Source: Poa pratensis (lineage: Eukaryota; Streptophyta; Magnoliopsida; Poales; Poaceae). From it: a stretch of DNA of 64,000 nucleotides. Positions 45,620 to 57,429 of the stretch are shown here, in pieces. Below the pieces are notes generated by a model. The model had not been told where the DNA came from and did not search any database. It saw only the letters and a list, made by a program, of their open reading frames with translations. Location: assembly GCA_947311845.1 (NCBI GenBank), contig CAMZMU010000059.1, positions 38,925,226 to 38,989,225 on the forward strand, given 5' to 3'. A program made the position numbers and the translations under genes. Position 1 is the stretch's first letter. Each line of letters opens with the position of its first letter.

Positions 45620-47340
45620 TCAATTATATGCAAAACACCAAGCTCTGTCCAAACCTCACGGGCCCTTGTACATGAAAACATGAGATGCTTCATATCTTCA
45701 GGGCCTATTGGCAAGGCATTGTTGATGTACTTTTATATGTCTAGTAGGGAGAATTGTCATAAAAGGAACAACACCATGAAGAGCTTTCCAGATTAAAAAA
45801 ATTAACCTTACTTGGTACTTGCAATTTCCACAGCTTGTCCCAAACTAGATTTATCCTCGAGGAACCCTGTCCATCAACTCTCCTTGTTTTGGCACCAAAT
45901 TGATGTTCCCACAAGCAGACAGTACCGAGAAAGTATAAGATTTTGTACGATGTCAAGCAACAAAATCTTAAGAAAATTGTTCACTAAGGGAAATACTTAG
46001 AGTAAAACGCACGTGGAGTCTACCAAGTTGCATGGTTGGAGCGTTTTGGTCACGAACTGGGAAAATGCAAACTTTTGGTCACGAAGTTGTGTAAATGTGG
46101 GACGTTAGTCATTCCGTCAGTCCCACCGTTAAAATGCTGACGTGGACACTGATTTTTTACGAAAAAGACCTTAACCTTCTGGAAAATCACATTCGCACCC
46201 GAGCTCATATGCTACAGTGATTTTCGGGAAAATAAAAAAATAGTAAAACTTTTCAAAAAAATCTGGAAACAATCACAGGCAAACATGAGTATGGTACGCA
46301 CACCTGTGATTTGTTTCGGATTTTTTTGAAAAAATTTACTATTTTTTTTATTTTCCCGAAAATCACAGATCTGAAAATTCAAATTTTTGGATCTGTGATT
46401 TTCGGGAAAATAAAAAAATAGTAAAACTTTTCAAAAAAATCCGAAAAACATCACGGGTGTGCGTACCATACTCATGTTTGCCTGTGATTTTTTTCGAATT
46501 TTTTTGAAAAGTTTTACTATTTTTTTTATTTTCCCGAAAATCACTGTAGCATATGAGCTCGGGTGCGAATGTGATTTTCCAGAAGGTTAAGGTCTTTTTC
46601 GTAAAAAATCAGTGTCCACGTCAGCATTTTAACGGTGGGACTGACGGAATGACTAACGTCCCACATTTACACAACTTCGTGACCAAAAGTTTGCATTTTC
46701 CCAGTTCGTGACCAAAACGCTCCAACCATGCAACTTGGTAGACTCCATGTGCGTTTTACTCAAATACTTAATATTCTCTCTCCATCCACCTCTAGGAAAT
46801 TCTCACAGATCAAGTCTTCATCCAACCTAAGAGACTAGGGATCACTCATCTACAGTACGTAGCAAGATATGACTGTGAGTAGTCATGATCTTTCCTGTAT
46901 GGCTATTTAGGAACCAGTGGTCCCTCCCAAATATTTATTCGAGTACCCGAGTCAACTCACCAAGCACGTCTAAACGTCTGTGAACCTGCAAGGATGCTTT
47001 GCCAACTGAAAGACGAACCCCTGCTTGGGCCAGCTGTTAGCAAATCACCATTAGGGTGATACTTTGCCAGTAACACCCGCGCACATAGCGATTCCGGATT
47101 CTATAAAGCCTCCAAATTTGTTTTGCTAACATTGCTATATTGAAAGAATGAAGATCACAGGAACTCATACCTCCCATCTTTTTAGAAATACACATTCGCC
47201 ACCATGCAAACCAGTGCATTTTCTTCGGGTCATCAGAATCACCCCAGCAGAAGCTACCCATAGCATTGTTTATCTCCACACATAATTGTTTGCGTTCTTG
47301 AATACCCCCATAGCAAACATGGATAGATTATCTTTCTTAC
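45620..47340 (-). mobile_element. LINE fragment (RT C-terminus and zinc-binding RT domain), split by a foldback element
   Basis: On the minus strand 47279-47037 encodes F-C-W-G-D, H-W-F-A-W, K-K-M-G-G-M and L-H-S-F-N-I-A-M-L-A-K-Q, typical of the region after the RT core in plant LINEs. After the foldback element, 45880-45620 gives L-W-K-L-Q-V-P-S-K-V-N-F-F and further pieces of the zf-RVT region. Stops and frameshifts are frequent. No LINE ends were found. Confidence 0.65.
46000..46761. mobile_element. Mutator-type foldback element, 762 bp, 9-bp TSD
   Basis: The whole element is a nested palindrome. The outer arms (GAGTAAAACGCAC... and its complement) are near-identical over about 200 bp or more. 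The inner part adds further inverted copies of a segment with GATTTTCGGGAAAATAAAAA. The exact 9-bp TSD AAATACTTA lies at 45991-45999 and 46762-46770, as Mutator-like elements make. There is no coding sequence. It is inserted in the LINE fragment. Confidence 0.9.
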
Positions 47341-47852
47341 CCTTCGAGCCACTTTCTGAGTAGAAAATTAAATTATTCTATGTGACTCGATTAACTTTTG
47401 GGGTAAAATTTGGGTCCTGCCAAAGGTTTTGACCAAAAGTTTTTCCCTCCCGTACGGGCATGTTTGCACTGTCAACGACTAATAGTCAAAGCTGGATTTA
47501 AACATGGCTGCAAGTTCATAGATCCCACATTTATTTTTAGAATCAGTAGTAGGTACCAAAATGTCTATAGTTTTATCCGAAAATCTTATATGAGATGATA
47601 CAAACCTGAAACCACATTCAAGCAGACTATCTTTTTCTAAATTTTCTCAAAATGTTGATTGGGTTTCAGCCAAATTTAAGCAGTCCTGGACTCCTGATTA
47701 AAGGTCCAAAATCACTCAAACTAGCGAGATCCCGGTCATCTCGCCGGTGGTCCAAACTTGGCAAAACTGAAAATTTGAACCGCTGCACAGTTGGCAAACG
47801 GGACAGGAGAATTTCCCCATCCACCGGCACGGCAAACTCATGCTCCAGCAAA

Positions 47853-49253
47853 TCAGCAGATGAAGGCAGCATCAGCATGCTCATCGCTGCAGTAGAGGCC
47901 AGGCTGCTGGACGTACCCCTGCTTGGACAGCAACCCGCGCGCCCTCAGCACGAGCTCCCTGTTGGTCACCACCACCCCGCGCCTCTCCTCCGCGAGGACG
48001 GCCTGGATGGCGTTGCTGAGCGCGCCGTAGGACGCGCCATCCGCCGTGGTCAGGTCTGCCGAGCTCTCGTCCGTCTGGCACCCGCTGATCAGGACGCCGT
48101 TCCGTGGCGGCGCCCTCGCCGCGACCCCGGCGTACGCCTCCTCAACGCTCCGCACGTCCTGCTCCATGGCTGGCCCGAGAGCGTCGGCCTGGTCCACGCC
48201 TTCGTGGTCGCCCAGCTTAGCGTTCAGCGTCAGCTCCGTGCCCGTGGCGGCGGTGGCGGTGACCTGGTCAGAACCGTGCTGGAGCTTGCCGCCCACCATG
48301 GCCTTGACGAACTTCTTGATCTTGGGCGTGGCATCGTCGCCGAAGTGGTGGAACAGCGTCGTCCGTATCGAGCCCACTCCGACGTCGTCCTTCCCGGTCT
48401 GCTCCTTGAGCATCCTGATGTACGTCGACAGAGGCAGCGACCGGCTCGTGACGGTGCCGGCATGCGTGGCCGGCGACTCGGCCTGCTCGCCGCTCTGCTG
48501 CTTGTGTGCACGGCGAGGGAGGCGGATGCCGATACACTCGAACGCGCCCTGGACGGCCCCGATGAGCGAGGCGCACAGGTTGGCGCCGGCGGAAGGTGGC
48601 CGCTGCCGCTGCTGGGCCTTGCTCTGCTTGGTGCTGTTCCCGATCTGCTCCTTGGTCTTGTCGATGAGGCCGCCGCTGTGGCATGAATCAGACACCATGG
48701 TGAAGAGGCAGCCATCGGGGACCTTCCACACCAGCTCCGTGAAATCTTGGTCTGCAGCGCGTACATGAAGTAGTTGACTGTCACTTGTCAGACACTTGTA
48801 AGCTAAGTCGTACTATATTTGATAATCTGAATTACGTCTGTTAGAATAAGAACATCACACGTGAATACGTGATCCTCCTACATGCTCTTAATTGCCACCT
48901 TAACCTTTGATGAGATTGGTGTCGCAGGGCACGATGCACTCGTCGTAGCCGGTGTCGTCATCCTGGCCGGTCTCGGCCGGCAGCTGCAGCCCGTGGCCGC
49001 TGTAGTGGAAGAAGAGGGCGTCCCCTGGCCGCGCTGCCCCGACGAGCCGCTCGAGCTCCAGCCGGATGTTGGCGCCTGTGGGCTGCGGCGTGGACGGGTC
49101 GGCGTCGGCGAGGATGCGGATGTCGGCATCGTCAAAGCCGAAGCGATCGACGAGGCACCGGCACATGCGGGCCACGTCGTTGAGGCAGCCCTTGAGCTCC
49201 CCCTCCGTGCCCGGGTAGTTGATGCCAACCAGCACCGCGCGCTTCCGGCCCAT
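47853..49253 (-). CDS. Type II metacaspase, copy 2 (intact)
   Basis: Exon 1 is 49253-48905 and exon 2 is 48751-47853; joined they give 415 residues with no frame break. The p20 region contains G-I-N-Y-P-G-T, catalytic His in H-Y-S-G-H-G (about residue 87) and catalytic Cys in S-D-S-C-H-S-G-G (about residue 140). A linker of over 100 residues with many basic residues follows, then the p10 region ([19 protein letters not shown]) ending A-A-F-I-C. Length and linker fit the Arabidopsis MC4-MC8 group. Members are activated by calcium, act in the cytosol, and take part in wound and cell-death responses. It is the only copy of the cluster that looks functional here. Start at M-G-R-K-R-A. Confidence 0.92.
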
Positions 49254-49837
49254 CGTCGCCGCCGGCGACGCTGCGCGCTTTCGGTGGGCGGAGACCGGCG
49301 GCAGCTGCCAGGAGGCCGGGACGCGGTTGGCTAGGTGGGGTGGCGTGCTCTGTGGTGGGAACGCGGTTGGCTAGGTGGTGGGTTGGTGGAGCTCTGCTGA
49401 GCTGAGTGCTCTCGCTCGAGGTGATCAGCGCTGCCAGTGCTAGTCTTTCGTGGCCCCAATCATTCCGTCAGCTTCAGCTATGTCTGTCTTGGCAACAGAT
49501 CCCATATTCTCGCAGTTGCCACTAACAAATAATGCAAAAGGCAGGCTTAGAGATGGTGGAAATGGACAACGACTCTATCTGTTGCCCAGTGACTTGATAT
49601 ATTTCAGCTTCTGAGACAGCATGGGCCATGGGGTAATGATCTATGGTCTGTGTAGTTAAGTATAACCTCGGAGCATGTGAATGTTATTCGGTGCTGAAAC
49701 ATCAAAGAGTCCATTCTCAGCAAGACATATCGTCCAGGCTTCCAAGTTCCAAACCCACAGGCAGCATCATCCGACACACGAGGAGAAAGAGTAAAGTTCT
49801 CCCATCAATGGACAAAGACAGCTAAAGTTTCATGCTC
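49254..49837. other. Spacer between metacaspase copies 2 and 3
   Basis: It should hold the promoter of copy 2 (right of 49253) and the 3' flank of copy 3. A short near-repeat (GGAACGCGGTTGGCTAGGTGG and relatives) occurs at 49318-49375. No other gene is seen. Confidence 0.5.
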
Positions 49838-52004
49838 TCAACATATGAAAGCCACTTCAGTGTGCTTGTCGCTGCAGTAGAGCCCAGGCTGCTGCTTGTA
49901 CCCCTGCTTGGACAGCAGCTCCCGCGCCTTCAGCACGAGGTCCTTGTTCGTCACCTTCCCCGCTTCTCTTCCGCGAGGATGGCCTGGATGGCATTGCTGA
50001 GCGCGCCATAGGACAAGCCTTTCGCCGTGGTCGCGTCCGCCGAGGTCTGGTCGGTCTGGCACCCACTGATCAGGACGCCGTTGCTGGGCACCCTCGCCGT
50101 CGTCCCGGCGTACACCTCCTCCACGCTGTGCACCTCTTGCTCCATGGCCGGCTTTAGGTCCTCCTGCTTGCCCTGCAGCTTGGCCTTCAGCAGCTCCTGC
50201 GCTAGCGTGCCCACGAAGCCCACCACGCCGCCACCCTGCTGGCCCTGCTGTAGCTTGTTTAGCATCACCTTCATGAACTTCTTGATCTTGGGGCTGGCGT
50301 CATCACCGAAGAGGCCGAACAGAGTCATACGGATCGAGCCCACCTCGATGTCGTCCTTCCCGGTCTGCTCCTTGAGCATCTCGATGAATGTCGAGAGGGG
50401 CAGCGACCGGTTCTTGGTGTGGCCATCTGTGACTGAGGGTTCCTCAGCCTCACTGTCGTCGTGGCTGCTCTGTGAGCGGCTACGGTGAGGGATGTGAACT
50501 CCTTTCGACTCCAGCACGTCCCGGGCGGTCTGTTTGAGGAACGAACGGAAGCCGGAGCCTGAATCAGACCGCTCTTCCCGTTTACCTTGCTGGGCCTGGT
50601 TCAACCTTGTGCTGTGCCCAATCTGCTCCTTGGCTTTGTCAAGTAGGCCGCCGCTGTGGCAGGAGTCAGAGACTATGGTGAACAGGCAGCCATCAGGGAC
50701 TTTCTGCACAAGCTCTGTGAAATCTTGGTCTGCAGTGCAGAGGAGAAAATTAGAAAGACATTGACAGGACGAGATGCAAGATGAGGTATTTTTGTCAAGA
50801 TTAAGAGATGCAAGATATGTTAGTTGTTAACTGTTCTATATCTATGTATCGGTTACCTTAATAGTTGAAGCAAGCACACAGCATCCTGTTGCAATAAAAA
50901 TGCTATGAAACAGGCCAACAAGTGGGAAATTCAGATATGGCCTGGTTGCAGAAGCACATATCTTACTGAGCAATTTTTTTTTTGTTTAAATTTGAGGTCT
51001 CCTACTTGTGTTTCAGTTCGAATGATCGGGCCGTTCCGCTATAGATCTGAAATAAGTTGCTACCTCTGCACGCCTAAAACTAAATCAATTCAAGGGAGAC
51101 ATGACTTGCTTGGTTTGATGATTGTTATCGGTACATGCCAAAATTTGGTAAATTCAACTAGTGTTTGATTTGGTACAGAAAAAACAGCTACCAAAGCAAA
51201 CCAACATTCCATGACTACTATAAAATTCTCGAAGCAAACTAAATGGGGGCCAAATTATACTTGCACTAATGTTGTTGGTAAAAACATCTAGCATCAAACA
51301 TGAATTTTGTGCATTTTTTTCAGTGTATGGCAGCAATACTATTTGCCTAACCCAGTGGATTGCATGTCTAAAATTTCTGCGCTAAATGAAAGTTCAGTTG
51401 TCCGACAGCTAATCTGATCATGAACTGAATTTACCACCACAATGTGCTATCTGAAATCACAGTCACCTCCAAACCAGTCCACCTACTACTGGAGTATGTC
51501 GTAAACTTGGCAATCAAATAGAGGCCCTTCTCAGATCTCACCAACCATTCGATCCCCACTGCCTGACTAGTTCAAAGGCAGAACAGAACAGCGACAAAAT
51601 AAGCGACACGGCACGAAACAAAACAAGAGGGGCGGTTTCGGATCACACACCAGTGATGAGGTTCATGTCGGAGGGCACGATGCACTCGTCGTAGCCGGTG
51701 TCGTCGTCCTGTCCGGTCTCGGCCGGCAGGCGCGTGCCGTGTCCGCTGTAGTGGAAGAAGAGGGAGTCCCCTGGGCGCGCGTCGGCGACGAGGCGCGCGA
51801 GCTCCCGGCGGATGTTGGCCCCGTGGGCTGCGGCGCGGCCGGGTCTGCGTCGTCGAGGACGCGGATGCCGGCGCCGTCGTCGTCGAAGCCGAAGCGGTCG
51901 ACGAGGCAGCGGCGCATGCGGGCCACGTCGTTGTGGCAGCCCTTGAGCTCCGCCTTGGTGCCCGGGTAGTTGATCCCCACCAGCAGCGCGCGCTTCCGGC
52001 CCAT
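49838..52004 (-). pseudogene. Type II metacaspase, copy 3 (two single-base frame breaks, possibly sequencing errors)
   Basis: Exon 1 is 52004-51651 and exon 2 is 50729-49838, with a 0.9-kb intron in the same phase as the other copies. Catalytic His (in the shifted frame) and Cys (S-D-S-C-H-S-G-G) are both encoded. The linker is longer in Ser/Asp (S-Q-S-S-H-D-D-S-E-A-E-E) and most unlike copies 1 and 2, so it is the outgroup of the three. One base is missing in a G-run in exon 1 (51819-51822, before A-N-I-R) and one in exon 2 (49958-49961, after E-E-K-R-G). With neither loss the protein would have the same length as copy 2. The rest of the sequence is well conserved. This favours either base-calling errors or very recent inactivation. 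Confidence 0.85.
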
Positions 52005-53040
52005 CGCTCCGGTGGACCTCGTCGGTGGTGGTACTGACGGCGGTGGCGAGGCAGGCAGGCGACGCGGCGGCCGGGCTTCGGTGGGAATTAAATGGCGTGG
52101 ATTTGTGGGGGTTATTTTGGGACTGTTTGGTGGGCGCCGGCCGAGCTGTCTATTGGCGTTTCTATCTGGCTGTCCGCGGATAGTTGGTGCGGTCGGAGGT
52201 GGTTGTGCTGTCCGCCGTGCTGTTGTGTTGGGTTTGGTTGGTCAGCGACTCCGCGTCGGGTATATCGTGGCGCAGGTTCGCGAGCGGAGGGTGTTTGGTT
52301 CAGGTAGTAAAGTTGGTGAGCTTGTAGTAAAGTTGGTATAAGTTGGTAGAGTGATGCAAAATGAAATCTTTTAGTCTACACTGTGTTTGGTTAACTACGA
52401 GCTTTCATGTTTGTGCCAGCACGATGCTTAAAGCAGCCTGCCCCAAAAGAAACGTCTAAATCGACCGTTCCCTCGCATGCAGTTTCTCATGCAGGCGGAG
52501 CAGAACACGAGACATGCAAAGTCTTAGGGAATCTTGCATGTCTATCTCACAACACATGCAACACGCCGCCACAACCAAAGTGCGTGCAAATCTATCAACC
52601 CACCTACTTTTTTACAAGCTCTTACTTTTCATCGGTGTTTGGTTGAGTTCTTCATGGACCAGGCTGGCCCTAGGGTAACGTAAAAGCTGCATGAGTGAAA
52701 ACGTGAACCAAACATGCCCATATATAGCATATCTGGCCGCACTCTTGCAAACTATTTGTTTGCCATTTCGGCCGTGTACATTCTACACATGTGTTTTCTC
52801 TAGATTAGCTAAATACACGTATGTTGCTATAGAATAACTAATTATTTACATCCCAAGTATATGTGTGTTGCATCATGGTATAACTTGTTATCTTACTTTA
52901 CCGCTTTGCTGAAAAATCACTACACAAGGTTACGATATCGATATTGTGTGTGTAATTAAGGTATTGACCACATTCTTATAAAGCATAAATACCTTCAGTG
53001 ATATGGGTGTAAAATCACAACCAATTTTAAGTTTTAACGG
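52005..53040. other. Upstream region of metacaspase copy 3; possible MITE
   Basis: No gene is seen. A segment from about 52289 (GGGTGTTTGGTTCA) to about 52719 (TGAACCAAACATGCCC) has inverted ends of a type common in grass MITEs, but no clear TSD was found. Internal short repeats (AGTAAAGTTGGT) are present at 52306-52350. Confidence 0.4.
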
Positions 53041-53373
53041 GTAAGAGCTCTGACATTTCATTGATTAACAAGGAGGAAACAGGGGTGACCCAAGAAAATA
53101 AAAGGCATTACATCATAGAAAGAAACGCAAGGAGCCAAAACTAGGCACCACCTGGGCCACGTGCTTTGCCCTCGCCACAATCCAAGCTCTTCCATCGTCC
53201 TTGATGATTGATATCACAACATTGGGCATGGAGACAACTAGTTGTTTCTGTCTCTCTTGTTTTCCTTACCTCCCTAAAAATGATACATGGTATATTGTAC
53301 AAACAATTAACAACACACTATTGCACATGCTGTGATACATGACTAGCAAATGATTGTATGGACATGTGGTGCA
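53041..53373 (-). mobile_element. Possible LINE-like 3' fragment next to the copia element
   Basis: Read on the minus strand, a segment ending near 53041 includes TTGTTAATCAATGAAATGTC, in the style of plant LINE 3' ends. The copia element inserted right beside it (TSD starts at 53374). No coding sequence; weak call. Confidence 0.3.
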
Positions 53374-53378
53374 TTCCC

Positions 53379-53740
53379 TGTTAGAACTAGAATCTTCAAT
53401 TTCGGTAGAAGGATAGGAGGAGAGGAAAACGTGTACCTCCTCCGTGGTTTGGGGCACTCGAGATTGCAGAGTGTAGGTGGCGGCGGTGATTGCAGAGTGT
53501 AGGTGGCGGCGGTGGTGGAGCTTCCCGTGGGCACTGCGCAAAACCCTAGATCGGATGGGTGCATCGGTGGGGCGGTGGAGCACGACTAACCTCGTGTCTT
53601 GTGCAGCCGACCCCCACCTCTTTATATAGCGCAGGCCACAGGGGCCCACCAACCAGAGGTTCGGTTGGACGCCCCCGATCAGGGCGTGGGATCAGGGTTG
53701 TGCGGCCGTTGGGCTCGCACAGTTGGAGATCGACCTAACA
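53379..53740 (-). repeat. 3' LTR of the copia element
   Basis: 362 bp. It differs from the 5' LTR by a few transitions, single-base indels and one block of about 20-25 bp around 53460-53490. The polypurine tract AGGGGGAGAA abuts it on the minus strand (53741-53750). Confidence 0.9.
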
Positions 53741-53926
53741 TTCTCCCCCTAGATCTCAACTTTTACTTTTAACTTTATACTTTATACTCTACTCGTTTCA
53801 TCGCAGATCAGTACATAGAGCATGTTTCATCGTCACAGCTCAATTGCCGATAGAATCAGACAGCTACAATATACCTCTCTGTTTTGAAACAAATTCTTTT
53901 ACTTTTGGGCCTCTGTAATCCAGGAA

Positions 53927-55400
53927 TCATAGGCTTTCCATTAAACCCATGTCGACTGCGTGTTCCATGAACACGCTGGGTGGTAAGCCTTTCGTAAGCG
54001 GATCCGCAAGCATATCCTTTGTCCTTATATGCTCGAGACTTATAGTTTGATTCTGGATTTTACCTTTCACAACATAATACTTTATCTCTATTGGTTTGAT
54101 AGCTTTACTCGACTTGTTGTTGTGAGTATAGAATACTGCGGGCTGGTTGTCACAGTACATCTTTAGTGGTTTGTCAATACAATCTACCACTTTCAAGTCG
54201 GGTATCAACTTCTTTGACCATATCACCTGCCTTGTGGCCTCATAAGCTGCTATAAATTCTGCATACATGATGCAACTATTGTCTGTTTGGAGCTCCAGCG
54301 AGAGTGAACACGTATCCTGACGTGGATTTTCTATCATCTCTATCTCCCGCAAAATCTGCGTCTGAATACCCTCTTATCTCTAGGGAATCAGATCTTCTAT
54401 ATGTTAGCATGAGGTCTTTTGCGCCTTGCACATAACGCAATGCTTTCTTTACCATATTCCAGTGCTCTGGCCTGGATTTTCTTGATATCTACCGAGTACC
54501 CGGTGATAAAAGCTAAGTCAGGGCGAGTGCACACTTGTGCATACTGTAAGCTTCCAACAGCCGAAGCATATGGTACTGCTTTCATTCGATCGATCTCATA
54601 TTGGTTCTTGGGACATTGAAATTTCCCAAAACTGTCGCCCTTGACTATAGGAGCAGGTGAGGTACTACTTTTATGCATATATACTTCTTTAGAACCTTTT
54701 CTAAATATGCCTTTTGTGATAGTCCTAGCACTCCATTCTTTCTATCCCGGTGAATTTCTATGCCCAAAACATATGAAGCTTCACCAAGATCTTTCATATC
54801 AAAATTTGAGGACAAGAACTTCTTTGTTTCTAGTAGCAGACTGACATCATTGCTCGCAAGCAGAATATCATCCACATACAGAATTAGGAAAATATATTTC
54901 CCACTTTTAAACTTTGCATAAATGCAGTTGTCCTCAACATTCTCTTTAAATCCAAAACTTTTAATTGTATTATTGAACTTTAAATACCACTGTCTAGAGG
55001 CTTGCTTTAACCCATAAATGGATTTCTTTAGCGGCATCCCATATGTTCCTTCCCCTCCATGAAAAAACCCGTGGGTTGTTTCATGTAAACATTTCTTCTA
55101 AATCTCCATTTAGAAATGCCGTCTTTACATCCATTTGATGCAACTCTAAATCAAAATGCGCAACTAGTGCCATGATGATTCTGAAGGAATCCTTACATGA
55201 GACCGGAGAAAATGTCTCATTGTAATCTACCCCTTCTCTTTGCGTAAAGCCTTTTGCCACAAGTCGCGCTTTATACTTTTCTACGTTCCATTGGAGTCAT
55301 ACTTTGTTTTGTAGACCCATTTGCAGCCTACTGTTTTGGCTCCTTTAGGAATTTCCTCTAAGTCCCAAACATTGTTAGAACTCATCGATTTCATCTCGTC
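53927..55400 (-). pseudogene. Copia reverse transcriptase and RNase H, frameshifted
   Basis: On the minus strand: 55037-54645 has the RT core with K-S-I-Y-G-L-K-Q-A-S-R-Q-W and the active site Y-V-D-D-I-L-L-A; 54678-54397 has Y-A-S-A-V-G-S-L-Q-Y-A and T-R-P-D-L-A-F; 54352-53927 has the RNase H part (A-E-F-I-A-A, T-K-G-L-P). Frame breaks separate these blocks, and a stop lies near 55070. Family order and spacing are otherwise normal. Confidence 0.85.
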
Positions 55401-55862
55401 TTCCATGGCTTCCAGCCACTTCGAAGAGTGAACGCTTCTCATGGCTTCTTCATATGAAGTGGGATCTTCTTCCATATGAACTGTTTCTGTATTATAAACT
55501 TTATAATCACTAGAAATAGCTGATTTCCTAGCTCTTTTAGACCTTCTGAGAGTCTCATTCTCTGGCACATCATGTGTCTCAACGTGCGACTCTTCTTCTA
55601 AATGTGGCTGTCGTCGCTCCCTTTCATGCTCAACAACGGGTCGAGTCGGCTCCTGACGGACAGGTTCCGAATCTTGCCTCGTTGTGGTCACGGGTGGAGT
55701 TACAACAGGTGCTTGCACCACAACCTCTGGGATTATCGGTGCAGGTACAACAGGTAGGGCGAAAAATGGCTCATGGATCATCGGAAAAGGTGCACACACC
55801 CTCTTCTCCTCAAGATCAATTTTCCGGCCTACCATGCTCCCCCTCATCATTTCGTCCTCCAA
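55281..55862 (-). pseudogene. Copia pol segment between integrase and RT
   Basis: The minus-strand frame holds a Pro/Glu/Arg-rich spacer, then R-R-S-K-R-A-R-K, S-Y-E-E-A-M and W-L-E-A-M-E-D-E-M-K-S-M, ending G-C-K-W-V-Y-K-T-K-Y: the standard start of the copia RT domain. A frameshift follows at about 55285. Confidence 0.8.
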
Positions 55863-55975
55863 GAAGACCGCGTGTCTCGTTTCTACAAACTTTGTGTATC
55901 TGTCTGCACAGTAGAAACGATAACCTTTTGATCTATCAGGATAGCCAATGAAATGGCAAGTTACTGTTTTGGGGT

Positions 55976-56720
55976 CTAACTTTGCAATGTGGGATTAAAA
56001 ACTTTTGCCTCAGCTGGGCTCCCCCAGACTTTCAAGTGGCGTAGAGAAGGAACTTTCCCTGTCCACAACTCGTACGGTGTTTTGGGCACCGACTTACTTG
56101 GTACTCTGTTGAGAATGTGAATGGCGGTTTTTAACGCCTCCATCCATAATCCCAATGGCAGTGTGGAATAACTCATCATACTGCGCACCATATCCATAAG
56201 AGTACGGTTACGCCTTTCAGCTACTCCATTTTGCTGTGGTTCGCCCGGCATAGAATACTGGGCGACTATTCCATTTTCCTGTAAAAACCTTGCAAAAGGT
56301 CCAGGTACTTGACCATATGGAGTGTGCCGACCGTAGTACTCCCCCCCACGGTCGGACCTGACTATTTTAATTCTTTTATCATGTTGATTTTCAACTTCAG
56401 CTTTGAATATTTTAAATTTATCCAATGCTTCAGATCTTTCTTTAATTGGATAAATATAACCATATCGGGAGTAATCATCTGTGAACGTTATGAACGAGTC
56501 ATAACCATCCACACTTTTCACCGGAAATGGTCCACATATATCAGTGTGAATAATTTCTAGTGTCGCTGTGCTTCGGTTTGCACCCTTTTTAATTTGTTTT
56601 ACGTATTTTCCTTTTATGCAATCTATGCATTGTTCGATATCTGAGAACTCTAACGGAGGAAGAATATCATTTTTAACGAGGCTTTCTATTCTTCCCCTCG
56701 AAATATGGCCTAATCAACAG
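55976..56720 (-). pseudogene. Copia integrase
   Basis: A zinc-finger part ([15 protein letters not shown]) lies at about 56710-56590. It is followed by the catalytic core: D in I-H-T-D-I-C-G-P, D in V-R-S-D-R-G-G-E-Y and E in [10 protein letters not shown], the DDE set. It ends with [15 protein letters not shown]. An in-frame stop precedes H-I-S-R. The core itself is largely open from 56521 to 55976. Confidence 0.85.
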
Positions 56721-56967
56721 TGCCATAATTTGACGAGTCATGAGTTCGCTTTCTTTTCTTTTGTTCGTTATCCCGAGGAAACATGCTTATTCACTTTGCA
56801 CACTGAAATGCACTTTTCACATGAAAATAATAAATAAAGCTCATTGTGGAGTAATGCAACACCCACATGATCATTATTACACCATATGACACTCTTGCCA
56901 TGTCCAAAATAGCAGTGTACTTTTCTTTGAAGAACCAGTGAACTGGTCCTTTATCTTTTCAAGGAAC

Positions 56968-57240
56968 TCATTTCGATGTACACTTTACAATTGAGCAGAC
57001 AATAGCTTGCTCAATTGTATTCTTTATAAATGCCATGCACTTTATATTGGCGGTTAGCCACTTTATGTTTTCGAGGGTGTAAGACATCTCCAGCGGAGCA
57101 TAGTCCCTCTTCTTTCTTTTCCAAATACTATCATCATCCTTTTCGTCTCTGAGTGACTCTATAGTCTTAACTGGTTGTGGAGTCTCCACAACCCAGTCGA
57201 CCTCAGCACAAAAAAGGCCAAATACACTTTCTTTCTCCAT
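56968..57240 (-). pseudogene. Copia gag N-terminal remnant
   Basis: The open frame 57240-56968 ends with a segment (T-L-E-N-I-K-W-L, M-A-F-I-K-N-T-I-E) resembling the start of Triticeae copia gag proteins. It is followed within 300 bp by the region just before the integrase. The gag C-terminus with its zinc knuckle and the whole protease are thus deleted. Confidence 0.55.
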
Positions 57241-57429
57241 TTGGAGTAGTTGTCACCTCTGAGCGTAGGGACATCCTTGATGCAGCTCATCAAGTAGTAC
57301 CCTCCTTAAAACCACAATTAAGTTAGACAACAATTGCATATAAAAATCCAACGTTGGTCGAAATTAAAATATGCAACTGTTTGCGCAATTTAAAACTACA
57401 TCACCGTTGGGCAGAAAATAGCAATAAAA

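Larger units (their letters stand above)
43440..45620 (-). mobile_element. Copia reverse transcriptase/RNase H fragment, broken by a hAT element
   Basis: On the minus strand from about 45590 come an RT active-site segment (Y-V-D-D-L-V-F), then T-R-P-N-I-A-H-S-V, L-S-Q-F-M-E-K-P-T, and up to N-R-K-S at about 44900. The matching continuation (M-V-F-Y-L-G-T-N-S) resumes left of the hAT element at about 43670, followed by W-L-G-R-L. Several frameshifts and stops are present, and no LTRs were found, so this is an old fragment. Confidence 0.75.
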
